NCBI RefSeq assembly: GCF_910592395.1
Contig: NC_088310.1
Span: forward strand, 10,299,501-10,363,500
Direction of reading: 5' to 3'
Source of the DNA: Lineus longissimus
Taxonomy: Eukaryota > Nemertea > Pilidiophora > Heteronemertea > Lineidae
DNA length: 64,000 nucleotides
The translations under genes and the position numbers were made by a program. How positions within the stretch are numbered: position 1 is the first letter of the stretch; each line of letters starts with the position of its first letter. Below are positions 12,264 to 22,952 of this stretch, in pieces. The notes beneath the pieces were generated by a model, which worked only from the letters and a program-made list of their open reading frames with translations, did not search any database and was not told the DNA's origin.

Positions 12264-13429
12264 GTAAGGGAAGGGACGGCCCCTCCCCCAAGGCCACAGT
12301 CCTAGTCATTTCATCATAAATTTCCTAAGTCGAACTAGGAAATTCCATCGATGACGTCATAATAATGGCATTCCTAAAACTATTTTTAGACCTTATTTAA
12401 TATTCATTAGATTTTCCTGAGCGTACGCGAACTACTTAGGATTTAGCTTCTTCCTAGAGCGAATAGGAAAATAGTCGACGGTCTGACTTGTTCATAATGT
12501 GACGTCATGAGGTCACGTGACTTAGTGCGGGTTTTTCAAAACGTCTTCGGCAGTTGGCCAGTTTGACGCGATTAAAACAGCGATTTTATAATGAATCTAA
12601 TCAAAAATGGAAAATTGAGCTTTATATTTGTGATCAACAATTAAAAACGGACGTATTTCCGCAAAGTTGTAAATCACATCATAGTATCACTTTAATAATG
12701 TTTAAATTGCCCTGTTCGGCTGTAAGGGGAGAGCAATAGCGTCATTTTGAGACCCTAACCATTACAATCCTCCAAAAACTGCGACCGCCAGGTAGGGGTT
12801 GAAAAGTGGCAATTTCATTCAAAAATTGAGGAAATCCAAGTTAGAGGTTTTTAAAAACTAATTCGTCTTTGGTTACAATCAAATTGTATACATGAAGTAG
12901 CGGTTGAAATGACTTTATACTTGCAAAGCTATATCCCCGGTTCTCCATTCGGATTTGACCTCTGCAAGAACCTTTAATACGTCCTCAACGTCACACCATC
13001 GGCAGCTGCCCTTCTTGATGTCAAGCTAATATTCCCGCTAACATTGAGAGAGGTGATGTGAGAAGATGTTGAGAATTCTTCCTGATGTCTTCCTGCTTTA
13101 ACTTCAGCCAATTTGAACTGGTACTGATTAAATCATCTTTTTAAAAACGTATTTTATCAATATTACGACGTAGTAAGCATTCTTTACTTTGAGTATTGGT
13201 ACTCTTACTAATCAACATAATTTATTTGTCCTAAAAACTACGTGTGCATGCCTCTTGACATCATTTAATACTAAATGATGAAAAACAAACCGTGAGTCGA
13301 AAAGAAAGTTTATTCTTCATTTTATTTGCGCTTACATTTGATCAAACTCACTTACACATCATTTATTTTCATATGGATTCCCATGGTCATTGTGTTCGAG
13401 GTGCTAACTATCAACACGGATTTGCGAGA

Positions 13430-13675
13430 AGGTGCCAATTGATACGATGCGGTCATGGTTGATTACGGCAATTAGGCCTCATGGTCGCGTTAGCGGGGTT
13501 AATTTGCAGTTTGGGACAGACCAAGCTGGTGGTCGCGGTTCGGGTACCGGGGTGGTCGTGTTAGCGAGGGCCAGTTAATGGGAATTAGAGAGAAAACCAT
13601 TCGGGACCGGAGAATTTTGGTCGTGTTCGCGGGGTGGTCGCGTTATTGAGGTGGTCGCCGACCGGGGTTCCACTG
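13430..13675 (-). mobile_element. terminal fragment of a Tigger/pogo-like DNA transposon
   Basis: On the minus strand the fragment begins TA-CAGTGGAACCCCGGTCGG, the classic terminal sequence of Tigger/pogo (Tc1/mariner superfamily) elements next to a TA target. It continues into degenerate repeats of 'GCGACCACC' type. It abuts the RT relic at 13676. The matching second terminus was not found, so the fragment is truncated. Confidence 0.6.
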
Positions 13676-13677
13676 TA

Positions 13678-14470
13678 CTTTAGCAAGATCATTTATGTAG
13701 ATAAGAAAAAAGAGGGAAGCCAGTATTGACGCTTGCAGAACTCCTGAGTTTATATAACCTTTCTAAGAAACATCCGAGAAGGAATTGTTTACTCGCGCCT
13801 TGATAGTGCGTGCGATCTTTCAAATAATTTTGTAAAATATCCAAAACTCTGCCCCTAATGCCATAGCAAAACATTTTTTTCCCCAGAAGGAAATGGCACC
13901 ATATCAAATGCACCAGAAATATCGAGAAATGTTCCTCTTGTGATGTGTCTAGATTCGTTATTCATTAACAATTTATGAACAATATCAGACAGTTGCTTCT
14001 GTATGTCATGACCAGGAAGGAAACCGGACTGGCGTTCATACAGTAGATTATTAACCTGTAGGTGATGAAGAATGTCTTCATATAAAGCTCGCTCAAATAA
14101 TTTTGAGATGGCATGTAACAGAGTTGCAGGCCTATAATTATCATCACAGTTTTTGAATCCTTTATTCTTATACATTGGGATGACTACATACCAAGTTTCC
14201 AACAGGTAGAAAAATGCCCTGAATCCACAAGTATATTGAATAATATACAGAGGGGTGTATCCAGGGAGGTAGCAACTAATTTGAGCATTTTATCAGACAA
14301 CAATCCATCTTCACCACCTTGTTTGGATACATCTAGATTTAAGATCATTTTCCTGACTCAATCTGGAGTTATCCTAATTAGGTCTATAACAGCTTCAGTC
14401 TGATTATCAATGGCGGGAATCATTGATTCAGCAAAATGATGGTGAAACTTAGAGGCGGACTTAAACAGAA
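13678..14470 (-). pseudogene. non-LTR retrotransposon RT relic
   Basis: Minus-strand translations in more than one frame carry RT blocks in order: LDVSKQGGEDGLLSDKM (RT 1), then NYRPATLLHAISKLFERALY, ERQSGFLPGHDIQKQLSD, RGTFLDISGAFD, then YGIRGRVLDILQNYLKDRTHY and ASILASLFFLIYINDLAK (the altered GVPQGS...YIND block). Frameshifts lie near 13900 and 14200. The catalytic FADD block is missing, because the relic is cut at 13676 by the transposon terminus next to it. Confidence 0.8.
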
Positions 14471-14479
14471 AGTGGTTAC

Positions 14480-15602
14480 TTTTTATTCCTATCACAATCA
14501 GTTACAACATTGGCGATTTGCAGGGTGCAGGGTATCCCATTGTTGTAATTTTTACATAATACCTATGAGGAGCACCCTATAAATGGGCGACTGGCTGATG
14601 CAGATGGACCAGTCATTCAGGAATTACAAGTATCAGGCTGCTGAAAATTTCAGGGAAGACACAATGTTTTCTCTTATACCAATATGAAACGGACATGACT
14701 TCTTGATGTATAAAGTGGCTAACAACAAACCCCTGTCATTGTTGTTCAAGTGTCATGAATAGGAAACTACCCATAGTGTATTTCCTACGAACCACGTCCT
14801 TCTGATCTCATGAAACTGATCCTGCCTGGGGACATTGTTCATGAGATAATTGTCACAATTGACTGCTTATATTTCATGCAGCCTAGTTTTGGGTGACAAC
14901 ATGAACAATTTTGATGCCATAAAACCCCATAATAAAGTCGCCGCTTCGCTTCATGCCTGCCCTGGTCCATTATGTCACCCAAAATATACACCCACCTTTA
15001 AAGAAACAAAAGAGACATTGTACTTGGTCAATGGTTTTATAATTCTGGCTCTCCTTCGGCAAACAAAATGCAAATCCTCATCGTCACTAAACTGATGATC
15101 ATCCACCCAATCGAACCTCGAGAGGTCTTGAAAATAGCCAGCTTGTCTTGGGAGAGGATCAGTGCTGATGCTGTGCGCACTGCTTTTAGAGTTGGAGATA
15201 ACCGTCTGCTCAATTATTGACGACAATGAAGGTCAACAAGTAGAATTTGGACAATTTAGCTGCAATTTAACAGAATGGCAAGGAAGATGATTTACATTTT
15301 TTAAATGAAGAGCCAGATTTTCAAGAATAAACAAAATTGTTCTTTGCTTCATCAGATAAAATGTACCCTTATCCCGGTGAAAGGAATCGCAAGTTGACAT
15401 TGAAATTATGCATCTGCCTTCTCTTCATCTACGTAGCAACATTTCATCCGTCATAAGCATCGTTTGCAACGCACTTCCCACTTCTAAGGGCAGCTTTGAT
15501 TTTGCGTTTGTGAGTGCTGCAGGATTTTTAGGTGAACATGGATAGTCCGCTATACTAACTAAACAGCCCAATATTTTGAAGCTTTGACAACACATGTAAC
15601 AT
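14480..15602. other. non-coding, nothing recognised
   Basis: No supported gene. This is the left flank of the large MULE insertion. Confidence 0.35.
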
Positions 15603-15611
15603 GTTTCAACA
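15603..15611. repeat. 9-bp target-site duplication, left
   Basis: GTTTCAACA lies immediately before the left terminus and is repeated exactly after the right terminus at 30470-30478. Confidence 0.93.
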
Positions 15612-16452
15612 GGGTGTCTATAAACCGAAGACCAAAGACCGAAGACCGAAGATCGAAGATGGAAGACCCCCCCCAAAACTATAAAACGAAGATCCCCCCA
15701 ACTATAAAAGGAAGACCCTGATGTCAACTATAAAACGAAGATCCCCCCAACTATAAAAGGAAGACCCTGATGTCAACTATAAAACGAAGATCCCCCAACT
15801 ATAAAAGGAAGACCCTAATGTCAACTATAAAACGAAGATCCCCCCAACTATAAAAGGAAGACCCTAATGTCAACTATAAAACGAAGATCCCCCCAACTAG
15901 AAAAGGAAGACCCTAATGTCAACTATAAAACGAAGATCCCCCCAACTATAAAAGGAAGACCCTGATGTCAACTATAAAACGAAGATCCCCCCATCTATAA
16001 AAGGAAGACCCTGATGTCAACTATAAAACGAAGATCCCCCCAACTATAAAAGGAATACCCTAATGTCAACTATAAAACGAAGATCCCCCCAACTATAAAA
16101 GGAAGACCCTGATGTCAACTATAAAAGGAAGACCCTGATGTCAACTATAAAACGAAGATCCCCAACTATAAAAGGAAGACCCTAATGTCAACTATAAAAC
16201 GAAGATCCCCCTAACTATAAAACTATAAAACGGTGGACCCTAATGTCAACTATAAAACGAAGATCCCCAACTATAAAAGGAAGACCCTAATGTCAACTAT
16301 AAAACGAAGATCCCCCCAACTATAAAAGGAAGACCCTGATGTCAACTATAAAACGAAGATCCCCCCAACTATAAAAGGAAGACCCTAATGTCAACTATAA
16401 AAGGAAGACCCTGATGGTTTTAGACCCTCAAGTTCAGTTACTGCAGACTTGC
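15612..16452 (+). repeat. left terminal inverted repeat with tandem array
   Basis: The first 60 bp are degenerate ACCGAAG-type repeats. From about 15676 to 16417 about 15 copies of a 49-bp unit follow, each made of two half-units (ACTATAAAACGAAGATCCCC and ACTATAAAAGGAAGACCCT plus GATGTCA). Beyond the array the sequence GTTCAGTTACTGCA still matches the right end, so the inverted repeat extends to about 16452. The same array has only about three units at the right end, so the left array has expanded. Confidence 0.9.
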
Positions 16453-19400
16453 ACGTCATAACACGTGACTGAGCATCTGTATTTCAACAAGCAAGCTAGC
16501 CTGAGTGCGGCGTAGTGACATAGGAGATCAGATCATTCAGGTAAATTCCGGATTTTCCTAACACTGCATTTAGGAGTTGGCGACCGACCTGCCAGTCTCG
16601 ACCCATGATGGTGGAGCCTAACCCCTGGGGACGAGATTCTAAATTACCAAGTCACCCAGAGCAGGGAAACATTGAAACTGATGGGGGGGGGGGGGGGTAG
16701 CTATGGGTCGATGCGCTGCTCGGAGAAAACAAGTGTTCTGGCAATCTGGCAGGGGTTCCGAAGGTCTCCCAAGTCTTGAAAACTTTTTTTTTCTCTTATC
16801 TGTAAATTCCATTATGGAGGTAAATCACTTTTTGTATACATGTACCTCCAGGATTCCATGGAGCCGACACATGTAATTATCACTTGGCTCACTCCAAGGA
16901 ATTGTCAGTTTTTTCAAAACAGAAAACAACTTGTTTGTGTAAAACATGATGATCAAACTTTATTCACTCAACAACAAGAAATCAGCAGTAAAATCATATC
17001 TGAATGATTGAGTACAGAAGTGGAGGCTTCTCATTAATTTTATGCACACATGTATTAAATTTACATTAATGGACTAGTTCTTATAAGTGTATTCGATTGA
17101 TATGATTACCTGTGACTGGAAGAGACCGTACGGAGATCAATTTTTTTCATGAACCAAGATAGTGCTCACCTTGGTACTGGTATTTTTTCATTAGGAAATG
17201 GTCAAACTTGTCAGATGACCATTTGCCATGAGATATCCATCAATTATGCTGGACTTGACAAAAAAAATAGCTGGACTTGATAAAAAATAGACGACTTTTA
17301 CCTCAGCAACCCTGAGAGAGACTAAGCAGTGACCCTGAGAAATACATAAAGATCACGTGAAGATTATTATACTGTTATATATGTTGTCTCATCGCTAGAA
17401 ATACTTAGTAGCCATTAGTCTAAGGTTGCCAAAACAGGAAAAGATGCCGAAATTTCGTCCATGAGTTACTGTCATCCAAGTTCATATCTACAACTTTTGA
17501 AAAACTTGCTACCGGTACACTAATGTTTACCATTACACTTGTTACAGAGAAGCAAATATTTCCTATAGACACGGTAGAATAGAAGCAAACATACTATACA
17601 GACTATACGCGCAGTGCACTTGTACCACATGAATCATACCCCGAAAAAAATGAGATCCATGAAATGTACTACGCATAATTTTTGTAGTTGCAGTAAGAAC
17701 AAGTCAAACAATTAGATGAGAGATATACAATGAGAGATAGACTGAAACCAATGCTGCTGGAACCAGTGAAAAGGCAAACAGCTTTTTGAAAGAGAAACAG
17801 GAATATTATACTAGTACATTTCTGAACCCTCTGAGGCCCATACATGCAAATCAATTTGACAAAAGAATGATTGTCGCATGGCAATACTTGTATGCCAACT
17901 GTGAAATTACATAAAACTTCCTGCAAGTCTTTAACCTTTTACACATTAAGATTTTCAAACCAGTCGTCTAAAGTGCAGTTTGAACCCCCCCCCCCCCCCA
18001 CACGCACGCGCACACACACGCATATCTAATGAACTTGAATTATATTTCCATATAAATTTCAGAGAAACTGGTAGGAATAGGGCTCTGTTTCTTTACTGAA
18101 TCAAAAAGGGCAGAGAATTCAGAGTAAATCATGATTTCACACTATTTTTCCTCCCTTCAGTAGAGCACGTCCCACAACAAATTCAGTGAACCACTACAAT
18201 TATTGATGTCCCTCCCTCAGAAAGTTATCACTTTCTGTGTTTTCACAAGCACAATCCTGCTACCACCATAATGTAACTACGATGGTGAAAGCACACGTTC
18301 ACCGCCATATATGACCTTAAAGTGTGTGCAGTCAAATGCACGTAGATTGTAATTTCCCCTTAATCATGTTAATTAACCTATTGATGGTGTACCTATATCA
18401 ATATGTTTTACAAATAATTATCAGTGACAAAGCCTACACCGCTGAAAAACTCAAACAGCTCTGATTTCAATGTGATTATCAACAGCAGAATATTGTACGG
18501 TAAAATCATTTGTATCAACTTGTATTAACCCCCCCCCCCCCCCCCCGACTACCCTAAATTGGGTTGCTGGGACCAATTTCTATTATGATGAGCATGACAA
18601 GAACAGAAGTCCCTTCTCGTGTACTAAAAGACCATGAACCAGAGGTTTACTACTAATCGATCATTCTTAAGAAACCATCGAATAATGTATTCCCACATTT
18701 CATGTCTCATTATCACTGTGGACATTGACGTGACAAACCTATCCCCATCGTACGCAGGCGGGTTCAATCATGAAATGATCTATTTTGTGACCGACCTGAA
18801 TATAGGGTGAAACAGGAGTAGTTTCATAGATCTTACACTCCTGAATAATTCATTTCATAAAGGAGGGCGAATAATGGTTGAACCCGCTTGCGTACGAAGG
18901 GGAGAGGTTTGTCATGTCCACAGTGATTATGCCTTCATCAGCTGCATGAAGATAGACCAACCAATCGCCACAAAAACATGCCACAATCTTTGTGGCGGGT
19001 AAGAGTAATTGCCTAAGTCCTAGCACACGTTACATGAACAAAAAATAATATATACTGTGGAAACTCAATTAAGCCCGTTCAAGGGCACCAGTCCTGTAGC
19101 AGCCGGGACCTTCACAAAATGCTTCTATTACGTGTAATCAAGTCTATGTTTAACAGACAGAACAAGATCGGCTAAACAGAATCTTCACAGTATGTACACT
19201 TCTACCATTTACCTTTAAGCATAACAATGTTCAGAACTACCGGGTACATCAATTAAGAACACGATTTGAAACAATTCGCCAATTAAACAAGAAATGATGA
19301 TTCCAGCCACAAATTAGAATTCTTTGGAGCTCTTGAAGTTGACTTTAAATCAACTAACAGTTGGCATTATCTACATATAGTTAATACAAATCAACAATGT

Positions 19401-20233
19401 TAACGGGCTTTTAATTAAGCTGTGCAAGGGCCATTTTGCGGTGCAGAAACATAATTGGCGATCCATTATGTCTAAAGGATGAAATCTGAGAAAATGTGAC
19501 TGCAGAGCAGCTTATTTGGGCAACATTTCAAAATATTTATGATGTTCAAGGAACAAAAACACAAGCCATGGCCTTGAGGTAGTGGATTGTGGCAACTCAT
19601 CTAACATTAAACAAGCACTCTGGAAGGACCCTTCTGTCCATTTGGAAAGTAAGAAATATTATCAAATATGCTCAAGTCTATACAACAGGGCGTACTTGTG
19701 TTAAAAATAAGTAAACCCAACTTTGGTGACATATCTGGAAAAATTCCCCAATGCATGTATTAACAAGATAAAGAAAATACAGGGATAGCCTTGGCTGCAG
19801 ATTTTTCAACGATTTTGTGATATTGAGAGACGATGCAGGTTGTGCACTGTATAAAACTAAGGTGTGTGTGTGTGTGGGGGGGGGGGGGGGCGGCAGTGCT
19901 GTAATTTGATTTAACCAGGGAATAATCCAATTCTAAAATATCAAACCATGAAAAATGAAACATTGATATTCAGCCAACTGTGAAAATTGCAGTCATACCC
20001 AATTGATCAATCAGCATTCTCTTGCTTTTCTCTTGCTCAGTTTGTTTTTCCCCCTAATTCAGAGATATTTTTTTAGACACTGCACATCAAAGTTGGATGT
20101 AGCTATTTTTGATACACACCGTACGGTACATCTGTTGTGTTGCCTTCACATCTTTTCTCGGAAAACACAATCTGAGACTACATGTAGTCCGTGACCAGTG
20201 TGGCTTCAGACTTAAGTGTGAAGTCATATATGC
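16453..20233. other. MULE left internal region, non-coding
   Basis: About 3.8 kb between the left terminus and the stop codon of the transposase gene. It contains poly-G and poly-C runs near 16682, 17986, 18531 and 19877, a (GT)n tract near 19861, and a foldback at 18711-18930. No open frame has recognisable protein character. Confidence 0.6.
18711..18930. repeat. foldback / MITE-like inverted repeat
   Basis: Arms of about 60 bp (18711-18770 and 18872-18930) are imperfect reverse complements sharing ATCACTGTGGACAT, GACAAACCT and CGTACGCA.GCGGGTTCAA. The spacer is about 100 bp. Confidence 0.65.
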
Positions 20234-22952
20234 CTAGTGGTACAATTGCGCTGCATTGTAGCCAACTGCTTCCAAGTGCTCCTCATGGAAAGCATCTAGC
20301 TTACGATGCACTTCTGCTGAAATGAACAGATGCTTTGATGCTTGGAAGTATGGAAATCTTGCTATCACACAATTTTGCTCAACACAATAGTACTTTGTGG
20401 TGTAGAGAGCAGATGGCAGCCTGACAGATGGATCACCTGGTTTTGGATAGGACCATCTTTCACGATGAGACAAAACAATGTCATACGGTGATGATGCCAT
20501 TCGATTAAACTCTTGGGAGCACTGTTTGCAGGTCAGTGCCCTTGGTTCATCCTTCAGAAATAAAACAATGAGCGGTAAGTCATTGTGGTGGACACAGTCG
20601 CTGTTGGGCCCAATTTCAGCACATCGATTTTGCCGCCAGGGGTTTCTGTGATGACCTCCTTTTTTGCCAGCAGCGTCTCTCACTTCATTCAGCAAATTTC
20701 CTCGTGATGGTTTAGTCTTGCACTCTGTTTTGACAATGTGATCCAGATGCTGTCTCAACATGTTACTGACGTGAGCTACGCAGAGACTATGCTTACATAC
20801 TTTGTTATATCTATAATTCCCACACTGACATCCCACATAGTTCTTGTACACGGTACACTCAAACATCTTTCGTTTTGTCACATTAGAAGCAACAAGGTAC
20901 TTCCTTCTTGCAGAACATTTTAAGCTTGGCATCTTAGTGAGTGCATCTGGAGTATTCAAAATCTTTTCTGCCTCTACCCTAATGGCCTTCAGTAAAGTGA
21001 TATTCAAAGTGGACATGTTTGCAAGTAGCAATTCTATATCTTCCGAAAGAGTGATTTTCCCAAGTGGAACAGGTACATATGACTTTTTGCACACTTTGAT
21101 CACCTTTTGGTTTTCTACATCATTAACTGTCATCTTATTGAATTGTTCCACGTAATTCTTTCTTTGCGTCTCATCCCAGTCATTGTACCAGAGATTGTGG
21201 TCCATAGCAAGATATTCAGCTTCTGGGGTCAGTTCGTATTCAGCGCTGGACTTAGTTAGAGCTAGTATGACCTCATTACCCTGTTCATCATAGAGGGCTT
21301 CGATTACGTCTCGCACAAGAACCAACTTCGAAACATTTTCCTTCTTCTTCTCTCTCTGAATCACTGTCTCTTTCTTTCTGGCCAGCTTGTTGTTGGTGCT
21401 CTCCGACTGATTGGTATTAGGGCGCTTTGGTATCCCTTCTGACATGAGTGGCATCCCGGCTTTCTTCCTAGCATCCATCAACATATGGTTTGAAATAACT
21501 TTCTGGTTCCTCTTCAGGTACAAAAAAAACTTAGACTGGTAACCATCTGGTTTACTAAGGACCTTTCTTTCTTCTTCATCCATTGCAGCCTTCACAAGAG
21601 TCAGTCGATTGTCCAAAGTCACCGAATTTTCCTCATCAATGAGTCCACCACTACGATAATCTTCTCCAAACACCATTTGGAGGAAACACTTTTGTTCACA
21701 TCTGCTCCTGATACCTAACGAATTTAACTTAAGTACACAGTTGGAGAAGAAGTGCCTGGAGCACCTTAAACCAACTGACCCCGGCAAACTGTTTGCAAGA
21801 GCATTGCTCAGTGCAATTTCTCCATCAGTAACAAATCCTTTTGCATTTTGCTTGAAACCTGGACTCGCACAAGTAACATGTTGTATTATTTTATAGTATG
21901 TCACTGTTTCTTTATTTTCGTGTATGGCAGTTGGTCCAAGAAAGATTGGGTGAACCCCTGTTCGCTTATGTTGAAGAAGAAGGTGGCGATATGTGAAGGG
22001 AGTAACCTCATATTTACCAAAGTTGAAGGTTGGGTCAACAGTTACAGGGTATGAACAAAATCGGCCTAGGTCGATGGATTGTTGGGTTCTCCCAATCACC
22101 CAAATTTCATGGGGTGGTTGACCCGATAACAGTACGTCTTCGTGGCCAACAATGATGCTCTCCTCCTTCAATCTCGCATACTGCAGAAGTTCCTCTGTTT
22201 CATCAACTTTACTGGAACTTGACCTCATCTGGTACACCTGTTGGCGTGATCTAGGCAGCTCACCAGGCTGTCGAGCCACCAGTGGCCCACCATTGGCATT
22301 CATCTGACCATACACATGTGCTGAAGAAGAACCGTTTTGAAGTTTTTCCCTCATTTCCTTTAATATGCTTTGTTGTGTCGGATAGAAGGGCACCCTACCG
22401 TATTTTCTGTTACCGTGTGAAGGAACTTCAAAATTGACCTGTGACACCTTTCAGGGCAATATGGTATTGCAATAAGGACATATTTCTTACAATGCTACCA
22501 TCCTTACGCTCCAGATGAAAAATGGAACGACAGAGACCAGCACTGTTTCTACGAGAATTTATACGCAAATGATATTCATCATCATTGTTCAAGGGAACCT
22601 CTTTTTTGCCTATGACTTCAGCATCATATTGATTATCGTGGTTCCTGATCTGGATTGTCCATACTCCCACTCGGAGTGGATTGTTGTAAGTTCCATTCAT
22701 ATCCGACTTGACATCTCCTTTTTCTTTCAACTTTGTCAAATCAATGAGGAAGGAGTAGTTCCTGTTCACTTTTAACGGGACTTTAGAGCAGGAAGAGTTA
22801 CCAGGAGTCATCAGGATATCGACAACTTCTTGCAGTATGTACCGGTCAGTCTTCCCAACATGAAGAAATGGTATATTCGGGTCGTTTTTATAGAAATGTT
22901 CGGCTGCAGTCAGCGAGGCACTTATGTCGCATACTTCTTCGCCATCTGAATC
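20234..22952 (-). CDS. exon 8: N-terminal domain, DDE MULE transposase and SWIM zinc finger (frameshifted)
   Basis: The exon starts after acceptor GTTTCAG at 22953. The first 170 codons form an unrecognised domain (DSDGEEVCDISASLTAAEHF onward) and then run into a stop near 22428. The next frame takes over at about 22447 and is open for more than 730 codons. The exon is 2,719 nt, one base over a multiple of three. In the second frame (numbering its 737 residues): VTVDPTFNFGKYEV has catalytic Asp138; GFVTDGEIALSNAL has Asp208, followed by LRCSRHFFSNC (Cys229, His232, the conserved MULE C..H); NTNQSESTNNKL has Glu349 as third catalytic residue. A SWIM finger follows (Cys540, Cys542, Cys551, His553 in GCQCGNYRYNKVCKH), then a Cys-rich tail. 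The catalytic residues are intact; only the 1-nt shift spoils the frame. Confidence 0.9.

Larger units (their letters stand above)
8285..12691. mobile_element. TTAA-flanked DNA transposon, 4.4 kb, non-autonomous or degenerate
   Basis: The segment is bounded by TTAA at 8281-8284 and 12692-12695. The ends are imperfect inverted repeats: left AGGGTAACTTGTGTCAAATT, right (reverse complement) AGTGATACTATGATGTGATT. The flanks join to give repeat A sequence that is uninterrupted in copy 1 (3325-3350), where the empty site reads TTGA, one substitution from TTAA. This is direct evidence of insertion with TTAA duplication, as in piggyBac or TTAA-specific Kolobok elements. No transposase was recognised. 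The interior holds a truncated non-LTR element (8490-10365), repeat B (11401-11910) and a short open stretch at 12051-12263. Confidence 0.75.

Noticed and set aside
15612-16452. CRISPR-like array in the 49-bp repeats
   Set aside because: Units are directly adjacent with no unique spacers, and the sequence is an inverted transposon end in a eukaryotic genome.
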